Assembly (NCBI GenBank): GCA_964564915.1
Contig: CAZMCU010000014.1
Coordinates: 1-35,672, forward strand
Direction of reading: 5' to 3'
DNA from: JAFGBM01 sp964564915
Lineage (GTDB): Bacteria; Actinomycetota; Actinomycetes; Actinomycetales; Demequinaceae
DNA: 35,672 nucleotides
Part shown: positions 14,624 through 22,552 of the stretch, in pieces
Numbering within the stretch: the first letter of the stretch is position 1
How the letters are laid out: the number at the start of each line of letters is the position of its first letter
Made by a program: the position numbers and the translations under genes
The notes under the pieces: generated by a model
Databases searched by the model: none
Told to the model about the DNA's origin: nothing
What the model saw: the letters and a program-made list of their open reading frames with translations, nothing else

Positions 14624-15277
14624 ATGAGCGACGACCACACCCCCGCAACCCCGGGTGACCCTATCGCCGACGACCGCAGCGTCCTCCACGCGAACCCCGA
14701 GCGACTCAAGGGTCTGGGGCATCCCCTCCGTGTTGCGATTCTCGACCAACTCATGACCAATGGGCCCGCGACGGCGAGCATCCTCGGCGAACGGCTCGGC
14801 GAGTCGAGCGGCGCGACGAGTTACCACTTGAGGCAACTCGAACGCCACGGTTTCATCGAGGAAGACACGGAGCGGGGGCAGGGCAAGGAACGGTGGTGGC
14901 GCCGCCGACCCGGGCAGATCGACATCTCCCCAACCGAACTTCAGGAAGACCCAGCCGCGCTGGAGGCCGCCGCGCTCATCGTGGGGCAGTTCGGTGCGGT
15001 ACGGGCACGCTACCTTGAGGACTTCCTCCGCCGAGGGCTTCCCCAGCTCGGCCTGCCGTGGGTTGAGGCGTCCAGCGTGACGAATGCCATCGTTGCCATG
15101 ACGGTCGACGAACTTCACGAGTTCAGTGAGGCGATCACCGAGGTTCTTCGCCAAACGGCGGAGGGCCTTCGCGACCGAGAACGTCCCGCAGGCGCCCGCA
15201 CCATCGTTGTCCAGTTCAACGCTTTCCCGCTCGTGGACGATCCACGGGCGGACGAGACCGAAAGGAAAACTCCATGA
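14624..15277 (+). CDS. ArsR-like winged-helix transcriptional regulator
   Basis: 217 residues. The N-terminal part (about 27-100) is a winged helix of the ArsR type: LKGLGHPLRVAILDQL, then GESSGATSYHLRQLERHGFIEE as the recognition helix and wing. The C-terminal half (about 110-200) is helical with no metal-binding Cys/His motif, so the ligand is probably not a metal. It overlaps the MFS gene by 4 nt (ATGA), a common regulator-exporter pairing. The promoter lies directly at the ATG and carries inverted repeats, so autorepression released by an exported compound is the likely logic. The ligand is unknown. Confidence 0.85.
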   Translation: MSDDHTPATPGDPIADDRSVLHANPERLKGLGHPLRVAILDQLMTNGPATASILGERLGESSGATSYHLRQLERHGFIEEDTERGQGKERWWRRRPGQIDISPTELQEDPAALEAAALIVGQFGAVRARYLEDFLRRGLPQLGLPWVEASSVTNAIVAMTVDELHEFSEAITEVLRQTAEGLRDRERPAGARTIVVQFNAFPLVDDPRADETERKTP

Positions 15278-16551
15278 CCACCCGCATTCTCCTCGACGAG
15301 GATCAGCCTGAGGAGGCGCGAGTCGTCACGGAGGTTCCCTCCACCACGGCGACAGCGGGTTCCTTCGGGCGCCTCTTCGGGGCCGCCGTCGCCAGCAACC
15401 TCGCCGACGGCATCGGCCGGACCGCCGTGCCCTTGATCGCCCTGACGCTGAGCGACGACCCCGTGGCGATCTCGATCATTACCGCGCTCGCCTTCGTCCC
15501 GTGGCTCCTCTTCGGGATCCCGGCAGGCGTCATCGTCGACCGAATCGACCGGAGGCTTGCCATGGCCACGGCGAACGGGATCCGGGTGCTCGTCGCGATG
15601 GGGCTGACGCTAGCCATCGCGACCCACTCGCTGGCGATGCCGATGCTCTATGTCGCGGTGATCGCGTTCGGCATCGGCGAGACGCTCGCGGACAACGCGA
15701 CCAACGCTCTCATCCCCGCGGCGGTGGGGTCGGGCTCCCTCGACCGCGCCAACGGACGGATCCAGGGTGCGCAGATCGGCATCGACCACTTTGTCGCGAT
15801 GCCGATCGGCGGAATGCTCTTTGGGATCGCGATCGCCGTTCCCGTCGTCACCGCGGCTGGCGGATACATCCTCGCCGGGCTCCTCGCCCTCGCGCTTCCC
15901 GCCGCGGTCGGTCACGGCCGTCGTGCGCCGGTAGGCGAACCCCGGGCCAAGGTCACCGCCATGGAGGGGGTTCGCTACCTTCTCGCCCACCGGTACCTGC
16001 GCACGATGGCGATCGTCACGTCGGTCTTGGGTGGTCTGTTCCAGTTCGGGCAGGCGACCATGCTGCTCGCGTTCGTCCACCTCTGGGGAGTGGTGCCCGC
16101 GGCCTTCGGATTCGTCGCGGCGGGAATCGGGACGGGTGCGGTGATCGGGGCCCTTTCCGCACCCCTAGCCGTCGCGCGATGGGGGCGGGGGCGCGTCATG
16201 CTCGGAGGCGCGATTCTGGGGACCGTTGGGCTCGGTGGAGCGGGGCTCTCCCACAGCCTTCCGGTGGCGATGATCGCCTACAGCGTGGGGGCCCTCGGGA
16301 TCTCGGCGTGGAACGTTCCGTGGGGATCTCTGCGTCAGGAGCTCATCCCCGACCGGCTCCTCGGCAGGGTCATCGGGGTCATGCGGACCATCTCGTGGGG
16401 CCTGTACCCGATTGCGACCGTCCTCGGAGGATGGGTCGGACGTTCCTCGCTCCGGGCACCATTTCTCATCGGTGCAGCGGGGGCACTCATCATCACCCTT
16501 CTCGCGGCACGGTTGTTCCTCTCGGCCGACCGTCAGGTGCCGTCGGAGTAG
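15274..16551 (+). CDS. MFS transporter, probable efflux protein
   Basis: 425 residues with about twelve hydrophobic segments after a 30-residue polar N-terminus. The loop 2-3 MFS motif is GIPAGVIVDRIDRR, and a matching degenerate motif lies mid-protein. It resembles the drug/siderophore exporter branch (EntS-like MFS_3). The start overlaps the regulator's stop as ATGA, so it is co-translated and presumably controlled by it. A strong hairpin lies 16 bp after the stop. The pair interrupts the usual DUF2469-yraN neighbourhood. The substrate cannot be told from sequence. Confidence 0.87.
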   Translation: MTTRILLDEDQPEEARVVTEVPSTTATAGSFGRLFGAAVASNLADGIGRTAVPLIALTLSDDPVAISIITALAFVPWLLFGIPAGVIVDRIDRRLAMATANGIRVLVAMGLTLAIATHSLAMPMLYVAVIAFGIGETLADNATNALIPAAVGSGSLDRANGRIQGAQIGIDHFVAMPIGGMLFGIAIAVPVVTAAGGYILAGLLALALPAAVGHGRRAPVGEPRAKVTAMEGVRYLLAHRYLRTMAIVTSVLGGLFQFGQATMLLAFVHLWGVVPAAFGFVAAGIGTGAVIGALSAPLAVARWGRGRVMLGGAILGTVGLGGAGLSHSLPVAMIAYSVGALGISAWNVPWGSLRQELIPDRLLGRVIGVMRTISWGLYPIATVLGGWVGRSSLRAPFLIGAAGALIITLLAARLFLSADRQVPSE

Positions 16552-16566
16552 CCTCCCCTTTCGCCC

Positions 16567-16607
16567 GATTCGGCCCGCCCCGGAGATGTCCCCAGGGCGG
16601 GCCGAGT
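16567..16607 (+). terminator. Strong hairpin terminator after the MFS gene
   Basis: CGGCCCGCCC (16571-16580) pairs perfectly with GGGCGGGCCG (16595-16604) around a 14-nt loop, and the stem can extend by about three further pairs (ATT/AGT with a G-T pair). No T-run follows. It separates the ArsR/MFS pair from yraN. Confidence 0.7.
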
Positions 16608-16683
16608 CGTGGTCGGTGCGCGGATTCGCTCCCGGCGCCCCTGCCCGCACGAGCGTGTGTGACGGTGGGCGCGGAGGTGACCC

Positions 16684-17040
16684 ATGGCCGCGAAGGACGA
16701 GGTGGGACGCTACGGCGAGGATGTCGCCGCGCGATTCCTTGCCGCCCAGGGGATGACCCTCCTCGGCCGCAACTGGCGGTGCCCCCAAGGGGAGATTGAC
16801 ATCGTTGCGCTCGATGGACCGGACGTCGTCATCGTCGAGGTGAAGACGAGGCGGAGCGCCGCGTTCGGCCCTCCCGCCGAGGCCGTCACCCGGGAGAAGC
16901 TCGCGAGGCTGAGGAGGCTTGCGGCCACCTGGCTCGCCCAGGAGGAACGGGGGTTCGACGGTGTGAGGATCGATGTCGTCGCGGTCGAGGTGGCCTCGGC
17001 CGGCGCGGCCAGGGTGGAACACCTCAGGGGTGTCACATGA
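16684..17040 (+). CDS. yraN: YraN family (UPF0102) nuclease-fold protein
   Basis: 118 residues, the normal size. The restriction-endonuclease-like fold motif is visible: GEIDIVAL (Glu37, Asp39) and VEVKTRR (Glu52, Lys54). The biochemical role is not settled for the family; nuclease activity is inferred from the fold. The ATG follows ggaggtgaccc. The stop overlaps comM by 4 nt. The cluster yraN-comM-dprA is conserved and points to DNA processing. Confidence 0.93.
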   Translation: MAAKDEVGRYGEDVAARFLAAQGMTLLGRNWRCPQGEIDIVALDGPDVVIVEVKTRRSAAFGPPAEAVTREKLARLRRLAATWLAQEERGFDGVRIDVVAVEVASAGAARVEHLRGVT

Positions 17041-18569
17041 TCGGTCGGACCCGGTCGGTCGCGCTCGCGGGCTTGGAGGGGCACGTCATCGACGTCGAGG
17101 CCCACATGGCGGCGTCGCTTCCCGCTTTCGCGATCGTCGGCCTCCCCGACGCTTCCCTCAACGAGGCCCGGGACAGGGTCCGGGCCGCCGTCACCTCAAG
17201 CGGCCTCCCGTGGCCGAATCGACGCATCACCGTCAACTTGTCTCCCGCTTCGCTTCCCAAGTCCGGGTCGGTGACCGACGTTGCCATCGCCGTCGCCGTA
17301 CTCGCGGCGGCTGGGCTCATCGAAAAGAGGAAGGCCGGTGGGGCGGTCCACCTGGGCGAACTTGGACTCGACGGGCGGGTCCGGCCCGTGCGCGGGGTGT
17401 TGCCCGCGGTCGCGGCGGCGGTCGCGAGCGGGAACCCCAACGTCGTGGTCCCCCTCGCCAATCTCGCGGAGGCCCGGCTCGTCCCCGGCGCCACGGTCGT
17501 CGGCATCGCGACGCTCGCGGACCTGGCAGCCGAGTACGGGAACGACAAGGCCCGACCGCTCGCGGTGGAACCGGTGGCCTTGAGCGTGAGGCCGCGCCCG
17601 GAGGTGGATCTGCTCGACCTCGCGGACGTGCGGGGTCAGGACGAGGCGCGATGGGCGCTCGAGGTTGCGGCGGCCGGGGGTCACCACGTGCTCATGGTTG
17701 GGCCTCCGGGGTCCGGGAAGACGATGCTCGCCGCACGGCTCCCGGGGATCCTTCCCGACCTGACGCGGGAGGACGCCCTGACCGCGACCTCGGTCCACTC
17801 GATCGCGGGAACGTTCGATCCCGGGGTGGGGCTGCTTCGTCGCCCGCCGTTCGAGGCTCCCCACCACTCCGCTTCGGCGGCCGCGATCGTCGGTGGGGGC
17901 AGTCACCTCGCCCGACCGGGGGCGATCTCCCGCGCCCACGGGGGAGTCCTCTTCCTCGACGAGGCGCCCGAATTCGCTCCCACGGTGCTCCAGACGCTGC
18001 GGCAGCCCCTCGAGGAGGGCGAGATCGTGCTTCATCGGGCGGCGGGGGCGGCTCGATATCCCGCACGATTCCAGCTCGTCATGGCGGCCAACCCGTGCCC
18101 GTGTGGGCACTACTGCGGGACGGGAGAGCGTTGCTCGTGCACGCCGATGGCGCGGCGACGGTACTTCGGGAGGCTGTCCGGACCGCTCCTGGATCGCGTG
18201 GACATCCAGGTGGACGTGCGGCCCGTCAGGCGGGGCATGGACGAGGAGGGTGAGGCCTCCGGCCTGGTCGCGGCGAGGGTGGTGGCGGCCAGGGGTGCGG
18301 CCCTCGAGCGGTACGCGACGGAGGGATGGGACACGAACGCGCGGGTGTCCCCCTCATGGCTTCGCGAACACACGCCCCGGGGTTCCCTCGGAGCGCTATT
18401 TCGAGCCCTCGATCGCGGGGCGTTGAGCGCGAGGGGGATGGATCGTGCCCTCAGGGTCGCGTGGACGCTCGCGGACCTCGCGGGCCGGGACAGTCCCGGC
18501 CCGACGGAGGTGGCGGAGGCGATGGTCTTGAGGACCAGGGGAGTGGCGGACGTGGGGGCCGCGGCATGA
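17037..18569 (+). CDS. comM: YifB/ComM family AAA+ ATPase (Mg-chelatase-like)
   Basis: 510 residues. The N-terminal Lon-protease-like fold (about 1-170) is followed by an AAA+ domain: Walker A GPPGSGKT (222-229), Walker B VLFLDEAPEF (304-313, Asp308-Glu309), and a cysteine-rich segment NPCPCGHYCGTGERCSC (Cys 354, 356, 360, 366, 368) that may bind zinc. A Mg_chelatase_C region follows. In Vibrio, ComM is a hexameric branch-migration helicase for natural transformation. That role is an inference here, supported by the adjacent dprA. It overlaps its neighbours by 4 nt on both sides. Confidence 0.95.
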   Translation: MIGRTRSVALAGLEGHVIDVEAHMAASLPAFAIVGLPDASLNEARDRVRAAVTSSGLPWPNRRITVNLSPASLPKSGSVTDVAIAVAVLAAAGLIEKRKAGGAVHLGELGLDGRVRPVRGVLPAVAAAVASGNPNVVVPLANLAEARLVPGATVVGIATLADLAAEYGNDKARPLAVEPVALSVRPRPEVDLLDLADVRGQDEARWALEVAAAGGHHVLMVGPPGSGKTMLAARLPGILPDLTREDALTATSVHSIAGTFDPGVGLLRRPPFEAPHHSASAAAIVGGGSHLARPGAISRAHGGVLFLDEAPEFAPTVLQTLRQPLEEGEIVLHRAAGAARYPARFQLVMAANPCPCGHYCGTGERCSCTPMARRRYFGRLSGPLLDRVDIQVDVRPVRRGMDEEGEASGLVAARVVAARGAALERYATEGWDTNARVSPSWLREHTPRGSLGALFRALDRGALSARGMDRALRVAWTLADLAGRDSPGPTEVAEAMVLRTRGVADVGAAA

Positions 18570-19759
18570 GCGACGCCGGACTGCCCGAGGCGGAGAGGCT
18601 CGCGCTCGTCTCGTGGAGCGCGATCGCCGAGCCGGGAGACGGGATCGCCCACGCCCTCGTCGGGGTCCTCGGGGCCACGGAGGCCCTCGAATGGGCGAGG
18701 CTCGCGCTCCGCGACCCCGTCGCGGCGTCGATCGACCTGGGAGCGTTCGCGGATCGCGCCGTCGTGGACAAGGCCATCGCCGGAGTCGAGCGATGGCGGC
18801 AGCGATGGGCGGCAGGGGACCCCGAGCCGCACCTCAAGCGCGCCGAACGCGTCGGGGCGAGAGTGATCCCGAGGGGCGGGCCGGAGTGGCCCGTCGAGAT
18901 GGACCACCTCGGGGCGGGCGCGCCGTATTGCCTCTGGGTTCGCGGGCCCGCGAACGTCCGCGAGGTGTGGGCGCGGTCCGTGGCGATCGTGGGATCCAGG
19001 TCGAGCACAGCGTACGGCGAGCACGTCGCGGCCATGCTTGCCTCCGGGCTCGCGGACGAGGGTTGGGCCGTCGTGTCCGGTGGGGCGTACGGCATCGATG
19101 CTCGCGCGCACCGGGGTGCGCTCGCGGCCGACGGGACCACGGTGGCCGTGATGGCGGGGGGAATCGACCGGCTCTACCCGGAGGGCAACGCTAGCCTGTT
19201 GGCGCGCGTACTCGACTCCGGCGCCATCGTCGCCGAACTGCCCCCCGGCCACGCGCCCCATCGGAGCCGATTCCTCACCCGAAACCGCATCATCGCGGCA
19301 TCCCAGGCGACCGTCGTCGTCGAGGCGGCCCACCGTTCCGGGGCCCTCTCGACCGCCTTCCACGCGGGGGAACTCGGGCGACCGCTCGCGGCCGTCCCCG
19401 GCCCCGTCACCTCGGCCGGTTCCGTCGGGTGCCACCGGCTCATCCGCGACGGGGCCGTCCTCGTCACCTCGCCGCGAGACATCCTCGACCTCGTCGAGGC
19501 GCTCGACGCCGCTCGCGAGGTCGCCCCGGAGGGTGGGGAGGGCGTCGGTCGAACCCGCCGGGCACCCCTCTCCTTCTCGTCCGCCCACGAGCGCCAGGCG
19601 TATGACGCGCTCACCCGGAGGGGCTCAAGCGTGGCGGAAGTCGCGGTGGGGGCCGGGCTCAGCCCACGGGAGTCGCGGGCGGCCTTGGGGGCGCTTCTCC
19701 TCTCGGGGATGGTCGAAAAAGACGGGGTGTTGTGGAGGAAAGCCCCGAGGGGAATATAA
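18566..19759 (+). CDS. dprA: DNA processing protein DprA
   Basis: Loads RecA on incoming single-stranded DNA in transformation. It has 397 residues from the ATG at 18566, which overlaps comM as ATGA; an in-frame extension upstream lies wholly inside comM. The Rossmann-fold core shows AIVGSRSSTAYG (140-151), SGGAYGIDARAHRGAL (171-186) and FLTRNRIIAA (236-245). A small C-terminal winged-helix domain (about 325-390) ends the protein. Whether the cell is naturally competent cannot be judged; dprA is widespread. Confidence 0.95.
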   Translation: MSDAGLPEAERLALVSWSAIAEPGDGIAHALVGVLGATEALEWARLALRDPVAASIDLGAFADRAVVDKAIAGVERWRQRWAAGDPEPHLKRAERVGARVIPRGGPEWPVEMDHLGAGAPYCLWVRGPANVREVWARSVAIVGSRSSTAYGEHVAAMLASGLADEGWAVVSGGAYGIDARAHRGALAADGTTVAVMAGGIDRLYPEGNASLLARVLDSGAIVAELPPGHAPHRSRFLTRNRIIAASQATVVVEAAHRSGALSTAFHAGELGRPLAAVPGPVTSAGSVGCHRLIRDGAVLVTSPRDILDLVEALDAAREVAPEGGEGVGRTRRAPLSFSSAHERQAYDALTRRGSSVAEVAVGAGLSPRESRAALGALLLSGMVEKDGVLWRKAPRGI

Positions 19760-19799
19760 CGATTCGGCTACGTTATCGGCCCTTAGGCCGGGCATAACG
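19756..19799 (+). other. Overlapping alternative hairpins between dprA and xerC
   Basis: ATAACG (19756-19761), CGTTAT (19771-19776) and ATAACG (19794-19799) allow two mutually exclusive stems. The downstream stem extends through CGGCC (19777-19781)/GGCCG (19786-19790) with a CTTA loop and a 3-nt bulge, and is the stronger. The first lies across the dprA stop. It may be a terminator. It lies upstream of the predicted xerC promoter, so it does not affect a leaderless xerC message. Confidence 0.4.
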
Positions 19800-19852
19800 G
19801 CCCAAAATAGGGCGAAATTACGAGTCACGAGTGATGGATGTGACACAAGGGG

Positions 19853-19881
19853 TTGATTTGACGCGTGTGACGGTGCACATT
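19853..19881 (+). promoter_or_regulatory. Predicted leaderless promoter of xerC
   Basis: TTGATT (19853-19858), 17 bp, CACATT (19876-19881), then 7 nt to the ATG at 19889. No ribosome binding site precedes the ATG, which fits a leaderless transcript. Confidence 0.5.
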
Positions 19882-19888
19882 GGCTCTC

Positions 19889-20812
19889 ATGTCGACGTTG
19901 ACGCGCCCGAGCGAGATGCTCGCGGACTTTGCCGCCTACCTGCGCTACGAGCGCGGGCTCTCGGGAAACACCGTGCGCGCCTACACCTCCGACCTCACTC
20001 ACCTGGCTCGATTCGCGGACCCCGAGACCGAACCGGATGCCGTCCTTTCTCGCGTCTCGCTCGCGACCCTCCGAGGATGGCTCGCGACCCAGTCGGGTGA
20101 AGGCCTGAGCAGGACGACGCTCGCCCGCAGGGGGGCGGCCGCGAGGACCTTCTACGGATGGGCCACGGACACCGGGCGCCTTGCGGAGAATCCCGCCGCT
20201 CGCCTCGCCTCCGCTCGTCCCTCGATCACGGTCCCGACGGTGCTCGGCCCGAATGAGGTGGTGTCCCTTCTGGAGGTCGCGGAGGCCAGGGCCGCCGGGG
20301 GCGATCCCCTCGACCTTCGGGATTGGGCAGCTGCGGAGATGTTGTACGCGACGGGCATGCGCGTGGGCGAACTCGTCGGGGTGAACGTGGGAGACGTCAA
20401 TCTCGACGAGAGGCTCGTTCGCGTCCTGGGTAAAGGGGGCAAGGAGCGCGTCATCCCGTTCGGGGTCCCCGCGGCTCGCGCCGCTCGCGCGTGGCTCGAG
20501 GGGGGACGTCCCCGACTCGCCGTCCCGCCCCCGTCGGACGATGCGTGGCTCCTGGGTCGCAAGGGCAAGCGCGTGAACCAACGCCAGGTGCGCGAATCGA
20601 TCCACCGGCTCGCCTCCCTTGCGGGAATCGCGGACATCGCACCGCACACCTTGAGGCATTCGGCGGCCACCCACCTGGTTCAAGGGGGGTCCGATCTCCG
20701 TTCCGTTCAAGAGGTTCTCGGCCACGCGAGCCTCATCACCACCCAGCGCTACACGCACGTGACGGCCGACCGGCTTCGCGCGTCCTATCACCTCGCCCAC
20801 CCCCGGGCATAG
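19889..20812 (+). CDS. xerC: Tyrosine recombinase XerC
   Basis: Resolves chromosome dimers at dif with XerD. It has 307 residues, normal length. The SAM-like N-terminal DNA-binding domain spans about 5-95. Catalytic residues are Arg158 (ATGMRVGE), Lys in GKGGKERVIPF (182/185), His253 and Arg256 (PHTLRHSAATHL), His279 (LGHASLITTQRY) and the nucleophile Tyr288. The position after dprA is the standard one for the chromosomal XerC, which argues against a phage integrase. I chose ATG 19889 over an in-frame TTG at 19880 because the promoter geometry ends there. A sigma factor gene follows after 8 nt. Confidence 0.94.
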   Translation: MSTLTRPSEMLADFAAYLRYERGLSGNTVRAYTSDLTHLARFADPETEPDAVLSRVSLATLRGWLATQSGEGLSRTTLARRGAAARTFYGWATDTGRLAENPAARLASARPSITVPTVLGPNEVVSLLEVAEARAAGGDPLDLRDWAAAEMLYATGMRVGELVGVNVGDVNLDERLVRVLGKGGKERVIPFGVPAARAARAWLEGGRPRLAVPPPSDDAWLLGRKGKRVNQRQVRESIHRLASLAGIADIAPHTLRHSAATHLVQGGSDLRSVQEVLGHASLITTQRYTHVTADRLRASYHLAHPRA

Positions 20813-20820
20813 GGAGAGTC

Positions 20821-21678
20821 ATGTCAGAGTTGAACACCCTCCTCCATCAACTGGAGAACGAGTTCGAGGCCGATTCCCTCTACTCGCGCGCCGACCTGAT
20901 CCCTTCCGAGGTCGACCGATGGTGGGCGACGCTGCGTGCGTGCCCCGACAAGAACAAGCGCACCCCCGAGGCGAGGGAAGCCCGCTCCCGCCTCATCACG
21001 CACTTCGCCCCCCTGGCTACCGTCGTCGCCACTCGGCTCGTCGTCCGCCTCCCCGACACCGTCGAACTGGCCGACCTCGTCTCGTACGGGATGTTCGGCC
21101 TCATCGATGCCGTGGAGAAGTTCGAGCCCGAACGGGGGTTCAAGTTCGAGACGTACGCCGCGACCCGGGTGCGTGGCGCGATCATCGACGAGCTTCGCGC
21201 GGCCGACTGGGTTCCGCGATCGGTGCGCAGCAAGGCCCGCGCGGTCGAGAACGCCACCCGCACCGCGGAGCAGAGTCTCCTGAGACACGTGAGCGACGAG
21301 GACGTCGCCGACCTCCTCGGGTGGGAGGTCTCCGAGGTTCGCTCGGTGCGGGCCCAGGTTTCCCTCTCGTACATCGCCGCCCTCGATGGGTTGCCATCGG
21401 ACCACCCCCACCCGCCGGAGGTTTCGGCGGAGTCGCTCCGCGTGCCGGGGGCGGGAACCGCGATCGACAATCGGGAAAGCATCGTCCTTCTCCGGCAAGC
21501 GATCGAGGGCATTCACGGGCGGGAGCAAGAGGTTCTACGGTTGTACTACTTCGAGAACCTCACACTGGGTCAGATCGGCAAGATCTTCGGGGTGACGGAA
21601 TCGCGGGTGTCGCAGATCCACACCGCGGCCGTCGCCAAACTTCGGCAAGCCCTCGTCGCAACGGGAGGATTCGGGTAA
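20821..21678 (+). CDS. FliA/WhiG family RNA polymerase sigma factor
   Basis: 285 residues. Sigma region 2 spans about 55-125 (DLVSYGMFGLIDAVEKFE and RGFKFETYAATRVRGAIIDE), region 3 about 135-200 (WVPRSVRSKAR), and region 4 about 222-280, with the helix-turn-helix LTLGQIGKIFGVTESRVSQ. The RGAIIDELR and RSVRSKAR blocks are those of sigma-28-type factors, which drive flagellar genes in motile bacteria and sporulation in Streptomyces (whiG). A ggagag ribosome binding site precedes ATG 20821. Co-transcription with xerC is likely. Flagellar control is inferred, as no flagellar genes lie in the window. It converges on the peptidase gene with 11 nt between. Confidence 0.92.
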   Translation: MSELNTLLHQLENEFEADSLYSRADLIPSEVDRWWATLRACPDKNKRTPEAREARSRLITHFAPLATVVATRLVVRLPDTVELADLVSYGMFGLIDAVEKFEPERGFKFETYAATRVRGAIIDELRAADWVPRSVRSKARAVENATRTAEQSLLRHVSDEDVADLLGWEVSEVRSVRAQVSLSYIAALDGLPSDHPHPPEVSAESLRVPGAGTAIDNRESIVLLRQAIEGIHGREQEVLRLYYFENLTLGQIGKIFGVTESRVSQIHTAAVAKLRQALVATGGFG

Positions 21679-21689
21679 GCCGTCGCACG

Positions 21690-22289
21690 CTAGCCCCGGG
21701 CGAGGGGCAGAAGCCTCACCGGACCGAAGCCGTCCAGCACGTCGAGCGGGTTGATGTACTCCCCGTTCCTTCGCACCCCCCAGTGGAGGCACGTCGCCGG
21801 GGCGCAGTGGCCCCGCTCGTCCGAGACGGTCCCGAGGGGATCGCCCACGCCAACGGCATCCCCCTGGGCGACGGACGAGAGAATCGGTTCGACGCTGGAC
21901 ACCAACCCGCCCGCGTGCCGCACCGTCACCACGCCCCGATCCACAACCATCCCAGCGAACGTCACCACCCCGTCCGCGGGGGAGAGGACGGCTTGACCGA
22001 CGCTCGCCTCGAGATCGATTCCCCGGTGGCCGGGACCCCAGGGGGTGTCCGGCCGGTCGAAGAGGTTGACGGCGCGAAACGGCGCGATGGGGGAGAGAAG
22101 CGGAGTGGCCGGAGCCCCGACGTCGGCACGCGCGGGCAGGGGGCCCAGGATGAATCCGGCGAGCAGAGCCGCAACCCCCACGAGGGCGACGCATCGCACG
22201 GAGACGCGGGTCAGGGCGGAGACGGGCACCTCACGAGGTTCCGACGCCGTGCGCGCGTCGGGGGCACGGGGCGGGCGGACCGGGGACAT
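21690..22289 (-). CDS. Secreted M23 family peptidase
   Basis: The only confident minus-strand gene, 199 residues from the ATG at 22289 (agggggc lies upstream). An N-terminal signal sequence (about 33-53) ends in PLPARADVG, so the protein is exported. The LytM/M23 domain (about 75-195) has His88 and Asp92 (GHRGIDLE) as zinc ligands and His169 in CLHWGVRR. The usual HxH motif reads Cys167-Leu-His169, so one histidine is replaced by Cys. Related proteins cut or regulate peptidoglycan hydrolysis. An M23 gene divergent from rpsB is usual in actinobacteria. Upstream in-frame ATGs at 22316 and 22400 are possible but less likely starts. Confidence 0.88.
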   Translation of the reverse strand: MSPVRPPRAPDARTASEPREVPVSALTRVSVRCVALVGVAALLAGFILGPLPARADVGAPATPLLSPIAPFRAVNLFDRPDTPWGPGHRGIDLEASVGQAVLSPADGVVTFAGMVVDRGVVTVRHAGGLVSSVEPILSSVAQGDAVGVGDPLGTVSDERGHCAPATCLHWGVRRNGEYINPLDVLDGFGPVRLLPLARG

Positions 22290-22336
22290 CCCACGCACGG
22301 CGCCCCCTGGGGACATCTGCAAGGGTGCGCGTCGGG

Positions 22337-22552
22337 TACCATTGACGCGCGGTCGTTCGCGACCGACATCGCGCGCCCAATCGCCTCCGCCGACCGTCAC
22401 GGTTCGGGGGATGCGCCGGGGAGGCGGGGTCCGGGTTCGCCCGGTGCCGAACCGCGTGGACGCTAGGGGCAGGGCCTCCCGGCCGTGCCGACAACCGAAT
22501 GCGGGACGTGTCCCGCCGCACCGCGCGCCAACCGGCGCCGAGAGGATGTGCC
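22337..22552 (+). promoter_or_regulatory. rpsB promoter candidate and structured mRNA leader
   Basis: TACCAT (22337-22342) is a plausible -10; no clear -35. The roughly 200-nt leader that follows holds several stems: CGGTCG/CGACCG closing a TTCG loop (22350-22365), CGCCTCC (22382-22388) with GGAGGCG (22420-22426) enclosing a small inner stem, CCGGG/CCCGG around another TTCG loop (22431-22444), and GCGGGAC/GTCCCGC (22501-22516). S2 leaders that bind S2 are known in other bacteria. This one is not recognised by sequence. Confidence 0.45.

Noticed and set aside
18116..18146. Cys-rich stretch as a ferredoxin-like or zinc-finger separate protein
   Set aside because: It is inside the comM frame and is a known feature of YifB/ComM proteins.
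19889..20812. Tyrosine recombinase as a sign of an integrated element
   Set aside because: Position and sequence fit chromosomal XerC; no att duplication, phage or transfer gene is nearby.
22499..22552. Earlier ATG for rpsB
   Set aside because: It adds 18 residues not found in S2 and overlaps a leader hairpin; ATG 22553 has a proper ribosome binding site.
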